A stretch of DNA of 64,000 nucleotides from Rhodoferax sp. (GCF_028688795.1 NZ_JAQTXM010000001.1:62001-126000); one strand, 5' to 3'; numbered from the stretch's first letter, positions 1-8,362 are shown. Translations and numbers: made by a program. The notes: a model not told the origin generated them from the letters alone.

Positions 1-71
1 CATGGCATGCTGTTGACTGCCGCCGCTTCTCCAATCATTCCCACTGTTTATTCGCAAAGGATTGCCATCAA

Positions 72-461
72 ATGAAACAAAACCTCTCCAAACTAAGCGC
101 CGCCCTGGTGCTGGGCACCCTGCTCTCTGGCGCTGCATTCGCTCAGGCGGCCGACCCACACGCTGGCCACACCATGGCGGCACCGTCAAGCAAGAGCACG
201 TCTGCGTCAAACGCCGCTTACGAGCAGGCCAACGCCAAAATGCACAAGGACATGGCGGTGCCGCTCACGGGCGATGCTGACGTTGATTTTTTGGCCGGAA
301 TGATTCCTCACCACCAAGGCGCTATTGACATGGCCGAGGTTGTGCTCAAGTACGGCAAAGACCCCAAGGTGAAAAAATTGGCGCAAGACATTGTGGTCGC
401 GCAAAAGAAAGAAATTGCCATGATGCAGACCTGGCTTAAAGACAAGAAAGCGACCAAATAA
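72..461 (+). CDS. DUF305 family secreted protein
   Basis: A 129-residue exported protein. It has an N-terminal signal peptide (about residues 1-26, hydrophobic core ALVLGTLLSGAAFAQA) and a DUF305 domain with the hallmark DFLAGMIPHHQGAIDMAEV at about residues 73-91. The fold is known to be a ferritin-like helical bundle; the His/Met residues and the HAGHTM segment after the signal suggest metal binding in the periplasm, but the function of the family is unclear. AAAGGA lies just upstream of the ATG. It converges with the esterase gene 7 bp downstream. Confidence 0.85.
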   Translation: MKQNLSKLSAALVLGTLLSGAAFAQAADPHAGHTMAAPSSKSTSASNAAYEQANAKMHKDMAVPLTGDADVDFLAGMIPHHQGAIDMAEVVLKYGKDPKVKKLAQDIVVAQKKEIAMMQTWLKDKKATK

Positions 462-468
462 GGCGGTT

Positions 469-1053
469 TCAGGACAGTGCCAAAAAGCCCAGCACCTCAT
501 CCAGGTGCTGTTCAAAATCGCTCAGGGCATGGTCACCTGCGGGCAGCAACTTGATGGTGGCACCGGGGTAATGACCAGCCATTTCGCGCCAGTTCAACAC
601 CTCGTCGCCCTTGGCGATCACGGCAAAGTAGCGCTCGGGGTGGCTGATGCAGGCCACTTCCTGGGCCAGTAGCTGACCCACAAACGCCCGGTCAAACAGA
701 AAGCTTTGCTGCGGGTCGTGCCACAAGGCGTTGTCACCAATGTAAGCGGCCAGATCGCGCGCCGGGTGCACCGCGGGGTTAAACAACGCTGCCTTGCAGC
801 CCAGGCGCTCGGCCAGCCAGGTGGCATAAAACCCGCCAAGTGACGAGCCCACCACCGCCATGGTTTCCTTGGGCCAATCGGCAATGGCCTGCAACACATC
901 AGCCATCGCCTGTCTGGGCGAAGGGGCCAGCGCCGGGCACAGCCAGGTCACTTGTGGACGACAACTGGCAACCGCCGCCGCCATCATGCGCGCCTTGGTG
1001 GAGGCAGGTGAAGAGCGAAAACCGTGCAAGTAGAGCAAGTGGGTGGTGGTCAT
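469..1053 (-). CDS. YqiA/UPF0227-type alpha/beta-fold esterase
   Basis: A 194-residue cytoplasmic alpha/beta hydrolase of the YqiA (UPF0227) family. The N-terminal LLYLHGFRSSPASTKA is typical. The nucleophile elbow is GSSLGG at about residues 69-74, and the His of GDHALSDFEQH near the C terminus would complete the triad. E. coli YqiA is reported to be an esterase acting on short acyl esters; the physiological substrate is unknown. Length matches the family. Confidence 0.85.
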   Translation of the reverse strand: MTTTHLLYLHGFRSSPASTKARMMAAAVASCRPQVTWLCPALAPSPRQAMADVLQAIADWPKETMAVVGSSLGGFYATWLAERLGCKAALFNPAVHPARDLAAYIGDNALWHDPQQSFLFDRAFVGQLLAQEVACISHPERYFAVIAKGDEVLNWREMAGHYPGATIKLLPAGDHALSDFEQHLDEVLGFLALS

Positions 1054-1156
1054 AGTGAACTTATGATGCCATCAAAGCTCGAAGGAGCATTCGCACTGAC
1101 CGCAAGGATTTCCGCCGGGCAGGCAATTTCGACATATTTATTCAGGATCCAAGCCC

Positions 1157-1660
1157 ATGTTCAGCCCATTCAAAGACTTGCTGACCCAGTTTTTCATGCC
1201 CAACGACGGCACGTCCGAGCTTGATGAGGCGCGAAGTTTGCAGCTGGCCACGGCTGCACTGCTGGTTGAGATGATGCGTTCCGACACCACTGTCACCGCC
1301 AGGGAACGTGCCGCGACCGTTTCGGCGCTGCGCCGCCAGTTTGGCTTGAGCGACGGCGAGTTGGCCAAACTCATGGCGCAGGCCGAGAAAACAGCCAAGA
1401 CCAGCAACGACTATTTTCAATTTACCAGCACGATGAACGACCATTTCACACAGCCCCAAAAAATCCAGGTGGTGGAGTTGATGTGGCAAGTGGCTTATGC
1501 CGACGGCCACATTGACGCCAATGAGAATCACCTGATCAGCAAGATTGCCGGGCTGCTGCACGTGACCCATGGTGAATACATTGCGGCCAAGCTTTACGCC
1601 AAAGAAGCCGCACAGCTGGCCTCCGTTAGTTACAGCCCAATGCATCAAACACTCGCATAG
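1157..1660 (+). CDS. TerB-like protein
   Basis: A 167-residue, all-helical TerB/DUF533-like protein. The AALLVEMMRSD and MWQVAYADGHIDANE segments are the paired acidic helices typical of the family, which is linked by name to tellurite resistance. Many members, like this one, occur alone without the other ter genes, so a role in tellurite resistance should not be assumed. The last 35 bp overlap the 3' end of the exonuclease gene on the other strand. Confidence 0.75.
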   Translation: MFSPFKDLLTQFFMPNDGTSELDEARSLQLATAALLVEMMRSDTTVTARERAATVSALRRQFGLSDGELAKLMAQAEKTAKTSNDYFQFTSTMNDHFTQPQKIQVVELMWQVAYADGHIDANENHLISKIAGLLHVTHGEYIAAKLYAKEAAQLASVSYSPMHQTLA

Positions 1661-2222
1661 CCGCATACGCATCGTTGGCGGCGTAAACCAGTTGCGCCTC
1701 GGTCAGGCGCGCGTTGGCCCAGTTGCTGGTGGCAGCTTTCTTGGATTTGATGAAGCGCTGGTTAAACAGCACCGCCACAGCACCTTTCACGCCCATGTCT
1801 TTGCGGTAGCCACGCTCGCGAAACACGGTGTTGAGCTCCAGAATGCCGTTTGGCTCAATACGCAGTTTGGCAATGATGCGTTTGCGGTCATCACCCAGGC
1901 CAAAGCCTGCCTTGGCAATGCCTTCCATGGCCAGAAGCTCGGCGGCCACGGCGCGGCAAGCCAGGTCGTGCAGCTGAAAAACCCAGGCCCGCTCGGGAGT
2001 TGACAGCTGCAAAATGTGCGGTCCGTCAGACTCTTCGCCAACACGGAAGGTTGGCTTGGATTCGGTATCGAACCCCCAGGCCTTAGCAACTGACAGCTTG
2101 GCATAGGCGGCGATGGCCTGGGCCTCGGTATTGACCAGGGTAATGCGCTCCAGCCCCAGCCGCTCAAAGGGAGGGAGCAAGGCAATGGCGTCTTTGTCGG
2201 GGGTGTTGTGGTGTGTCGTCAT
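1626..2222 (-). CDS. 3'-5' exonuclease, RNase D/WRN-like (DEDDy)
   Basis: A 198-residue stand-alone DEDD exonuclease domain. Exo I is WGFDTESKPTF (Asp and Glu metal ligands), Exo II is around KAGFGLGDDRKRI, and Exo III is QLVYAANDAYAAMRVF with the DEDDy tyrosine. It would act on nucleic-acid 3' ends in the cytoplasm; whether RNA or DNA is the substrate cannot be read from the sequence. It lacks the HRDC domains of full RNase D. The 3' end overlaps that of the TerB-like gene by 35 bp. Confidence 0.85.
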   Translation of the reverse strand: MTTHHNTPDKDAIALLPPFERLGLERITLVNTEAQAIAAYAKLSVAKAWGFDTESKPTFRVGEESDGPHILQLSTPERAWVFQLHDLACRAVAAELLAMEGIAKAGFGLGDDRKRIIAKLRIEPNGILELNTVFRERGYRKDMGVKGAVAVLFNQRFIKSKKAATSNWANARLTEAQLVYAANDAYAAMRVFDALGCN

Positions 2223-2265
2223 AGGTGCGTATCATCGCCGCTCACCCTAACCTAAGGAAACCCCC

Positions 2266-2514
2266 ATGAAAAAACTCAGCGTCACCATCAAACTTGACAT
2301 GTCCGTGCCAGAAGACTGGGAACTGGTCGAAACCTCAGAAGGCACACCTGTCCTGAAGTTGCCCAACGGCCAGTTTTTGGACATTGCCATTGAGCCGCTG
2401 TTTACCAGCAACCCCGAAGAAACCTGGGCCAGCACCGAAGACGAAGACACCTTGAACGATTTTCTGGACATGGTTGACAGCGAAGAAGTGGTTTACGAAT
2501 TCATCACCCACTGA
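2266..2514 (+). CDS. small acidic protein of unknown function
   Basis: An 82-residue acidic protein with no signal peptide or membrane segment. AAGGA stands 8 bases before the ATG, which supports translation. The predicted fold begins with beta strands (MKKLSVTIKLDMSVP) and ends in an acidic helix (DEDTLNDFLDMVDSEE). I do not recognise a family. It lies just before the EamA transporter gene, whose longest open frame overlaps its 3' end, so the two may be co-transcribed. Confidence 0.65.
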   Translation: MKKLSVTIKLDMSVPEDWELVETSEGTPVLKLPNGQFLDIAIEPLFTSNPEETWASTEDEDTLNDFLDMVDSEEVVYEFITH

Positions 2515-3427
2515 ACACACCTTGGCCCGACACGCAAAACAAGACCATTCAACGGTGCAGCCGCTGCGCGTCATTGCCTTGGTCAGCGTGGCCATGCTGG
2601 CGTTTGCGGGCAATTCGCTGCTGTGCCGCATGGCACTCAAACACACCAGCATTGACCCCACCAGCTTCACTGCTGTGCGATTGATATCCGGGGCCTGCAT
2701 GTTGTGGTTGGTGGTGCGCTTGCAGCTTGGCAAGCGGACAGCGGCCAAAACTGGCGTGTGGGGCGCAGGCAACTGGCTGTCGGCTTCCGCTTTGTTTGTG
2801 TATGCAGCCGCTTTTTCTTTCGCCTACGTCAACATGTCAACCGCTACGGGCGCACTGCTGCTGTTTGGCTCGGTGCAGGCCACGATGATTGGTTACGGCC
2901 TGTTTCGCGGTGAGCGCTTGCAAACCATCCAAATGGGCGGCATGGCCCTTGCCCTGGCCGGACTGGTGGCGCTGATGTTGCCCGGGCTGGCTGCGCCGCC
3001 CTTGCCCAGTGCAATGTTCATGGTGGCCGCCGGTGTGGCTTGGGGCGTGTACTCGTTGCGCGGCAAACGCATGCAAGGTCCAGCCAATAGCAATCCCACA
3101 CAGGTGACAGCCGGCAACTTTTTACGCGCGGTACCCATGGCGCTTGGCTTGGGCCTTCTGATGTTGAACCATCTGAGTGATGACCGCACGGGCCTCATGC
3201 TGGCCGGGGTGTCTGGCGCACTGGCCTCGGGTTTGGGCTATGCCATCTGGTACCACGCCTTGCCCGCGCTCAAAGCCACCCAGGCCGCCACAGTGCAATT
3301 GAGCGTTCCAGTTATCGCCGCTCTGGGTGGCGTGCTTTTACTGGGTGAAGCCATCACCCTGCCCCTGGTGCTGGCCTCTTGCGCGATTCTGGGCGGCATC
3401 GCGCTGGTGATTCTAGAAAAAAGATAG
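2474..3427 (+). CDS. EamA/DMT-family transporter
   Basis: A ten-helix inner-membrane drug/metabolite transporter with two EamA repeats. The first begins at about residue 34 (VIALVSVAMLAFAGNSLLC); the second ends with the ...LLLGEAITLPLVLASCAILGG-type helix pair. Substrates of this family include amino acids, nucleosides and drugs, and none can be assigned here. The start is uncertain. The ATG at 2474 overlaps the upstream gene by 41 bp and lacks a ribosome site; TTG at 2522 or GTG at 2555 in the same frame would avoid most of the overlap and leave the first membrane helix intact. Confidence 0.85.
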   Translation: MTAKKWFTNSSPTEHTLARHAKQDHSTVQPLRVIALVSVAMLAFAGNSLLCRMALKHTSIDPTSFTAVRLISGACMLWLVVRLQLGKRTAAKTGVWGAGNWLSASALFVYAAAFSFAYVNMSTATGALLLFGSVQATMIGYGLFRGERLQTIQMGGMALALAGLVALMLPGLAAPPLPSAMFMVAAGVAWGVYSLRGKRMQGPANSNPTQVTAGNFLRAVPMALGLGLLMLNHLSDDRTGLMLAGVSGALASGLGYAIWYHALPALKATQAATVQLSVPVIAALGGVLLLGEAITLPLVLASCAILGGIALVILEKR

Positions 3428-3479
3428 CGCAGTGCTTCAGCCAGGGAAGCGAACAATGCATCCCCGATAATCCATCACC

Positions 3480-3953
3480 ATGAACTTAACTAATTCACTT
3501 TTCCCCCTGGGCTGGCAACACTATTTGCTGGGCGGCCTGTCGATTGGTGCGGGCGTTGCCCTGCTGTTTGTCACCACGGGGCGCATTGGTGGCATCAGCA
3601 CAGTGTTCTCAAGCACCTGGTCGTTTGTGGTGCGCAGGCCATTTTTTCAGCAAGCCCGGCTGGTGGATTCACGTGGCTGGCGCCTGGTTTACACGGCGGG
3701 GCTCGTGGCGGGCGCGCTGGTGTGGTGGCTGCTTTTTTCGGGCGGCGCCAGGCTGACCACGGCGTTGCCGGCCTGGCAGTTGTTGGTCGGCGGGCTTTTT
3801 GTGGGTTATGGGGCGCGACTGGGCAATGGCTGCACGTCTGGCCACGGCATTTGCGGCATGAGCTCACTGAAGTTACCTTCGTTCCTGGCGGTGCTGACGT
3901 TCATGTCCACCGCGTTTTTAACCGCCAATCTGGCGGCAAGGTGGCTGCCATGA
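3480..3953 (+). CDS. YeeE/YedE family sulfur transporter, first half
   Basis: A 157-residue membrane protein with four or five hydrophobic helices and the YeeE/YedE (DUF395) signature GARLGNGCTSGHGICGMSSL near residues 117-136. The Cys in GCTSGH is the type of residue used by TsuA/YeeE to pass thiosulfate through the membrane. The length is about half of E. coli YeeE, and the next gene supplies the other half, as in PmpA/PmpB pairs. The stop codon overlaps the next start (ATGA), indicating translational coupling. Confidence 0.85.
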   Translation: MNLTNSLFPLGWQHYLLGGLSIGAGVALLFVTTGRIGGISTVFSSTWSFVVRRPFFQQARLVDSRGWRLVYTAGLVAGALVWWLLFSGGARLTTALPAWQLLVGGLFVGYGARLGNGCTSGHGICGMSSLKLPSFLAVLTFMSTAFLTANLAARWLP

Positions 3954-4372
3954 GCGCGGCAAACATGAGTCTGGCCCGGGGTTTGGCCACATTGGCGGCG
4001 GGTACGCTGTTTGGCTTTGGCCTGGCCCTGTCAACCATGGTTCAGCCTGAGATGGTGCTGAGCTTTTTGCGCTTCAAGGATTTTGGCTTGCTGCTGGTCA
4101 TGGCCGGCGCCATCGCGGTGGTGCTGCTCACCTACCAACTTGCACCGCGCCTGCTGAAACACCCGCTGTTTGATCGCAATTTCCAAACACATCCCAGCGC
4201 CTGGAACCGCAGCACCTTGCTTGGCTCGGCGCTGTTTGGCATCGGCTGGGGTCTGTGCGGCGTGTGCCCTGGCCCCGCCATTGCCGGTTTGGGCACGGGC
4301 AATTGGGATCTGTTGTGGGTGCTGGCTGGCATTGCGCTGGGCGCACTGGCACAGGGGCTGCGGGCGAAATAA
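3950..4372 (+). CDS. YeeE/YedE family sulfur transporter, second half
   Basis: A 140-residue membrane protein, the partner of the preceding gene. Key segment: WGLCGVCPGPAIAGLGTG near residues 102-119, which carries the second conserved cysteine pair of the YeeE/YedE fold; GTLFGFGLALSTMVQPEM near the N terminus is the matching half-repeat. I chose ATG 3950, which overlaps the previous TGA in ATGA, over starts further upstream. With the downstream rhodanese this looks like a thiosulfate or related sulfur-compound uptake module. Confidence 0.85.
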   Translation: MSAANMSLARGLATLAAGTLFGFGLALSTMVQPEMVLSFLRFKDFGLLLVMAGAIAVVLLTYQLAPRLLKHPLFDRNFQTHPSAWNRSTLLGSALFGIGWGLCGVCPGPAIAGLGTGNWDLLWVLAGIALGALAQGLRAK

Positions 4373-4395
4373 TCAAAGAAACCAGAGTCATTCCT

Positions 4396-4878
4396 ATGTC
4401 GCAAGTCACCTTTGCCAATCTGGTTGCAGCGGCCTTGCCACACATCAAAGAGCTCATGCCGTGGGATGTGGATGCCATGCGCCAGACCACACCTGAACTG
4501 CTGATTGTGGACATTCGCGAGCCAGATGAATACGCAGCAGGCCACATTCAGGGTTCATTGTTGGTGCCACGCGGCATTCTGGAGGCGTCTTGCGATTGGG
4601 GCTACTCCGACACGCTTCCCGCATTGGCGCAAGCACGCACCCAACCAGTGGTGCTGGTGTGCCGCTCTGGCAACCGCACGGCCCTGGCGGCCCTGACCCT
4701 GCAGCAAATGGGCTATGAGCAGGTGTTTTCCATGAAGACCGGCGTGCGCGGCTGGAACGACTACGAGCTGCCGCTGGTGAACACGCAAGGTGAAACGGTT
4801 GACATTGACTTGGCTGACGAGGCCCTGAGCCCGCCCGTGCTGCCCTCACAAATGGCACCCAAATCCGTCCTGAAGTAG
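4396..4878 (+). CDS. rhodanese-like sulfurtransferase
   Basis: A 160-residue protein with one rhodanese domain (about residues 25-130). The catalytic loop CRSGNR at about residues 91-96 holds the persulfide-forming Cys. The CH2A-like DIREPDEYAAGHIQGSLLVP segment is well kept. It starts 23 bp after the second YeeE-like gene, so an operon is likely: imported sulfur could be passed as sulfane sulfur to this enzyme in the cytoplasm. The tail (about residues 135-160) is acidic and not part of the domain. Confidence 0.88.
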   Translation: MSQVTFANLVAAALPHIKELMPWDVDAMRQTTPELLIVDIREPDEYAAGHIQGSLLVPRGILEASCDWGYSDTLPALAQARTQPVVLVCRSGNRTALAALTLQQMGYEQVFSMKTGVRGWNDYELPLVNTQGETVDIDLADEALSPPVLPSQMAPKSVLK

Positions 4879-4982
4879 ACGACACACGCTGCAACCACTC
4901 TTTGCATATCGAGTCGCCATCTTTACATAAACGACACACAGACAGATCACCATCAGGGTTCATTCACTTGAAGGAGACTCTA

Positions 4983-5513
4983 ATGAAAACCACCGCCATT
5001 GCGTTTGCCATCGCTGCAAGTTTCGGATTTGGCAGCCTGGCTCTGGCACAGGGCCATGACCGCCGCGGCCCAAACGACGAGTTGCCCAGAGCGCAGCAAC
5101 AAGCACCCCACCAAGCGGGTCAGCGTGGTCCGCAGCGCCACGACAACCGGGTCGAACAACGCACCGAACAACGCATGGATCGCCATATGGAGCAGCGACC
5201 CATTCAGCAGGCACAGCGTCGCATGGACCAACGCCCCGGACAACGTCATGACCAGCGCTTTGATCAGCGTTTTGACCAACGTCAAGAACGCTGGAATGAC
5301 CGCCACACCTACTACAACGCGCGTGGGCCTGAGTTCAGGCGCGGTGGCTACATTCCGCGCGAGTACCGCAACCCCACCTACTTCATCACCGACTACCGCC
5401 CCTACCGCTTGCCACCACCGCCGCGCAACCACCAATGGGTGCAGGTGGGCGCCGACTACGTGCTGATTGCCATCGCCACGGGCATCATCGCCAGCATTGT
5501 GCTAAGTCAATAA
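4983..5513 (+). CDS. RcnB-like periplasmic protein
   Basis: A 176-residue exported protein with a signal peptide (residues 1-22, cleaved near LALAQ). A long Arg/Gln/His-rich low-complexity middle carries DQRF-type repeats around residues 80-100. The C-terminal RcnB domain ends in VGADYVLIAIATGIIASIVL. RcnB of E. coli takes part in nickel/cobalt homeostasis; many Burkholderiales carry several paralogs of unknown role. AAGGAGA at 4971-4977 supports the chosen ATG. Confidence 0.8.
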   Translation: MKTTAIAFAIAASFGFGSLALAQGHDRRGPNDELPRAQQQAPHQAGQRGPQRHDNRVEQRTEQRMDRHMEQRPIQQAQRRMDQRPGQRHDQRFDQRFDQRQERWNDRHTYYNARGPEFRRGGYIPREYRNPTYFITDYRPYRLPPPPRNHQWVQVGADYVLIAIATGIIASIVLSQ

Positions 5514-5515
5514 AA

Positions 5516-5537
5516 AACTTTGAATAAACTTTGAATA
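5516..5537. repeat. two tandem 11-bp units after the RcnB-like gene
   Basis: AACTTTGAATA occurs twice head to tail directly after the stop codon. The second unit followed by AAGTT forms a short inverted repeat (AACTTT/AAAGTT). There is no T-run, so it is not a convincing terminator. The rest of the gap to 5706 shows no gene. Confidence 0.5.
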
Positions 5538-5706
5538 AAGTTACCCCTGCGCTCTGTGGGCTTTGTTGTGGATAAGTGTGTTCACAAGCCCTGAGACCCG
5601 CGTCAGCCTTGACGCTGCCCAGGCTGCTTAATATTTAAGCACCTCGGATGCCATGGGTTTTCCCTTGGTCAGCTTGTGGTAAGGCCAGCGTTGCGGCGCC
5701 AGCCAT

Positions 5707-7017
5707 TCACCAAACCGCAAGCTGCTGCGCCAGCGCCACCATGCTTGGACGCTCTGCGGGACACGGGTTCATGCATTCAAGCGCCATCGCAGACACACCC
5801 GCCAGCGCGTTGACGTAACCGCTGACTGGCTGCGCATGAGCCACAAGCTCTTCCAGCAGGCAGCCAAAAGCGCGCACTTCTAGCCTTTGCAGGGCAAGGC
5901 TCAGCGCAGGCTGATTCATAGGTAACAAAGTAGCAGCGCCAAAGTCGCCCAACACCGCTTGACCGTGGCGAGGGTTCCACAAAATGTTATGGGCATACAG
6001 GTCGCCATGCATCACCCCTTGCTGGTGCAAATGGGCGACAGCGCTCGCCACGTCTTGCGCCAGCCGAAGCACATTGCCCTGGGTCATACGCCAGCCTTCT
6101 GGATAGATGTCACGGGTGCAACTGTCCAGACTCGGTGGCTCGGCAAGGTTCACATGGCTGGATGGAATCAGCGGCAGCAGCAGGCCGCGCGCGCCTTGCG
6201 GGTGGCCTGCCAGCTCGGCGCTAGGCGTGCACAGCGCAGGGTGCTGTCCAGCAGCAATGCAGGCGGCCAACTCGTGCTCGGGCAAGCCGTCGCTGGTGAC
6301 TGCGCTCTTGAACAGTTTCAGGGCCATGTCGCAGTCATCACCCTGTTGCCGCACCCGGTAGATATGGCCAGACGCGCCCTCACCCAGCTTTTCATGCAAC
6401 AGCAACTGGTGCCACGGCACGCTGTCAAGGGGCAACGGCTGTGGCCGATGCCAACCCAGCGGGTTACCCGCAAGCGCCAGCCAGCTCAGACGCGGCAACT
6501 CGGTCAACCAGCCCGGCAAGTGCGTGAGCTGGTTTGCTGCCAGGCGAATCAGCTCCAGGCCTTGCGCATCGGCCAGCCCCGCAGGCAAATCACGCAACGC
6601 ATTACCTGCCAGCATCAGCTTTTGCAAGGCCGGGCGCTGGCCCAGCTCGGGCGGCAAGCTGCTGATGGCGTTGTCAGTCAATATCAGCCAGCGCAACGCG
6701 GGTGGCAGGGCGGTGCCTGGTACGTCCTCAATACGGCATGCCTTGAAACCCACCACCTGCAGCGCCGCACAATCGCCCAGCACCTCCGGCAAGCAGGTAA
6801 AGGGGTTGTCGGAGCAAAAAATCACTTTAAGCCGGTGCAGGCTCGGCAGGTCTTGCGGCAAGCTGGTGAGCAAGTTGCCTGAGAGGTTAAGCACCTCCAG
6901 CGTGTCAGCCAGGTCAAACACCTCGGGCGGCAGGGTGCGCAGCCCGCAAGACAAGTTCAGGCGGCGCGCGCCAGCAAGTGCGCCACGGCGCAGTTGTTCA
7001 AGGGTGTGCATGCTCAC
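5707..7017 (-). CDS. leucine-rich-repeat protein kinase
   Basis: A 436-residue cytoplasmic protein. Residues about 15-195 hold roughly seven leucine-rich repeats of the LxxLxLxxNxLxxLP type. Residues about 205-436 hold a eukaryote-like protein kinase domain: LGEGASGHIYRV (glycine loop), MALKLFKS (ATP-binding Lys), HGDLYAHNIL (catalytic loop) and GDFGAA (metal loop). The catalytic loop has HGD instead of HRD, so it is a non-RD kinase. The start is GTG at 7017, which overlaps the stop of the Lrp-like gene in GTGA; an ATG six bases further in (7011) is possible. Coupling implies joint expression. The substrate is unknown. Confidence 0.85.
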   Translation of the reverse strand: MSMHTLEQLRRGALAGARRLNLSCGLRTLPPEVFDLADTLEVLNLSGNLLTSLPQDLPSLHRLKVIFCSDNPFTCLPEVLGDCAALQVVGFKACRIEDVPGTALPPALRWLILTDNAISSLPPELGQRPALQKLMLAGNALRDLPAGLADAQGLELIRLAANQLTHLPGWLTELPRLSWLALAGNPLGWHRPQPLPLDSVPWHQLLLHEKLGEGASGHIYRVRQQGDDCDMALKLFKSAVTSDGLPEHELAACIAAGQHPALCTPSAELAGHPQGARGLLLPLIPSSHVNLAEPPSLDSCTRDIYPEGWRMTQGNVLRLAQDVASAVAHLHQQGVMHGDLYAHNILWNPRHGQAVLGDFGAATLLPMNQPALSLALQRLEVRAFGCLLEELVAHAQPVSGYVNALAGVSAMALECMNPCPAERPSMVALAQQLAVW

Positions 7018-7484
7018 GCCGCCCAGGCGGCCAGCGCCGTTTTACTCACCACCTGCCGCAGCACAAAACTTGAATGTACGCCTGTCACACCCGCAACGCG
7101 CGTGAGCTGATTGAGCAGAAGCGACTGATAGTGCTCCATGTCGCGCACCACCACTTTGAGCTGGTAATCGGCATCTTGCCCGGTGATCAGCAAACACTCC
7201 AGCACCTCAGGCAACACGGCCACAGCCGCCTCAAAATTGGCAAACCGCTCAGGCGTGTGGACATCCATGGAAATATGGATGAGGGCCATCAGGGTCAAGC
7301 CCAGCTTTTTTGCATCCAACAGTGCCCGGTAGCCCCGAATCATCCCTGACTCCTCAAGCGCACGCACCCGGCGCAGGCAGGGCGAAGGTGACAAGCCAAT
7401 GCGGTCAGCCAGGTCCTGGTTGTTGATGCGGCCATCCTGCTGCAGCACCTCAAGAATGTGCTGATCAAATTTATCAAGTTTCAT
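7014..7484 (-). CDS. Lrp/AsnC family transcriptional regulator
   Basis: A 156-residue DNA-binding protein. It has an N-terminal winged HTH (DKFDQHILEVLQQDGRI, then LADRIGLSPSPCLRRVRALE) and a C-terminal RAM/ligand domain (GLTLMALIHISMDVHTPERF; CLLITGQDADYQLKVVVRD). This is the usual length for Lrp-type regulators sensing amino acids. It is first in a two-gene unit with the LRR kinase (4-bp overlap). The upstream region holds palindromes that could be autoregulatory sites. Confidence 0.9.
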   Translation of the reverse strand: MKLDKFDQHILEVLQQDGRINNQDLADRIGLSPSPCLRRVRALEESGMIRGYRALLDAKKLGLTLMALIHISMDVHTPERFANFEAAVAVLPEVLECLLITGQDADYQLKVVVRDMEHYQSLLLNQLTRVAGVTGVHSSFVLRQVVSKTALAAWAA

Positions 7485-7811
7485 TTATTTCCACAGTATG
7501 TTTATATCTAGGCAGCATCTGCCAATACGTCCATATTTTTAAGCAGATTAATTTTAAATCCACTTGAATTTAGACTATTTCACAATCGGCTGCGGCAGCC
7601 CTCACCCTACACTTATTTCAACTGTTACCCGCAGCACCATGCAACAAGCCGGCCACCGCCCAACGTTGCGCAAGCCAGCCTCACAAGGGCCGATCACGCA
7701 AACCAGTACCCAGACGAAACCCTCGCCTGGGACTTCTCGGCACCTCTTCAAGCCCCATCATGGAAAATACACCCCAAAAATTTGTATTTTCATAGCCGAA
7801 GGCCTACCGTT
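7485..7811. promoter_or_regulatory. divergent intergenic region with palindromes
   Basis: A 327-bp region between divergent genes, AT-rich at the Lrp-gene side. It contains two perfect inverted repeats: GGCAG-CAT-CTGCC (7511-7523) and GGCTGC-G-GCAGCC (7588-7600). They share the GGC/GCC ends and are candidate binding sites for the adjacent Lrp-like protein or another regulator. The open frames in this region lack coding character; I see no gene. Confidence 0.45.
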
Positions 7812-8309
7812 ATGTCCACAACCCACGAACCCCGTCTGAGCCGTGCCCTGCGCGACATGCTCACCACCCAACGTGTTGCCAGCCTTGGCACGCTCAATGC
7901 GGAGGGCGGGCCGTTTGTGTCGATGGTGCCCTTTGCCATTGAGCCCACGGCAGCCTGCCTGGTGATCCACGTGAGCTTGCTGGCGCCCCACACGCGCAAT
8001 TTGCTCACCAACCCTGCCGTGTCTATGATGGTGATGCAGCCTGAAGTGGCGGGCGAACCGGTGCACGCCTTGCCGCGGGTGTCGATGGACTGCACCGCCG
8101 CCAGGCTGATGCCTGAAAGCCCCAGTTGGCTGGCGGCACGGCGCGTGTATCTGGAACGTTTTCCTGAGGCTGAACCCATGACGCACTTGGGTGATTTCAG
8201 CTTTGTGGCGGTTTACCCCACGGCAGCCCGGCAGGTGGCAGGCTTTGGCACAGCCCGGCCACTGGAGGAAGATGATTTGGCCGGGCTATTGAGACCACTC
8301 CAAGACTGA
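7812..8309 (+). CDS. pyridoxamine 5'-phosphate oxidase-like FMN/heme-binding protein
   Basis: A 165-residue split-barrel protein of the PNPOx-like superfamily. RVASLGTLNAEGGPFVSMVP near the N terminus and the C-terminal GDFSFVAVYPTAARQVAGFG (flavin/heme-domain HugZ/DUF2470-like linker) are characteristic. Such proteins bind FMN, F420 or heme and act in general redox or heme utilisation. I chose ATG 7812 because residues encoded upstream are not family-like. Confidence 0.75.
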   Translation: MSTTHEPRLSRALRDMLTTQRVASLGTLNAEGGPFVSMVPFAIEPTAACLVIHVSLLAPHTRNLLTNPAVSMMVMQPEVAGEPVHALPRVSMDCTAARLMPESPSWLAARRVYLERFPEAEPMTHLGDFSFVAVYPTAARQVAGFGTARPLEEDDLAGLLRPLQD

Positions 8310-8362
8310 CCACGTTGCTTGACGAACGCCGAGCCCAACCGGCCAACAGACGCTACCGGCGG

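Noticed and set aside
7564-7839. 91-codon frame in the Lrp-kinase/PNPOx intergenic region
   Set aside because: Low-complexity Thr/Pro/Ser composition, no ribosome site, and it crosses the palindromes and the start of a real gene.
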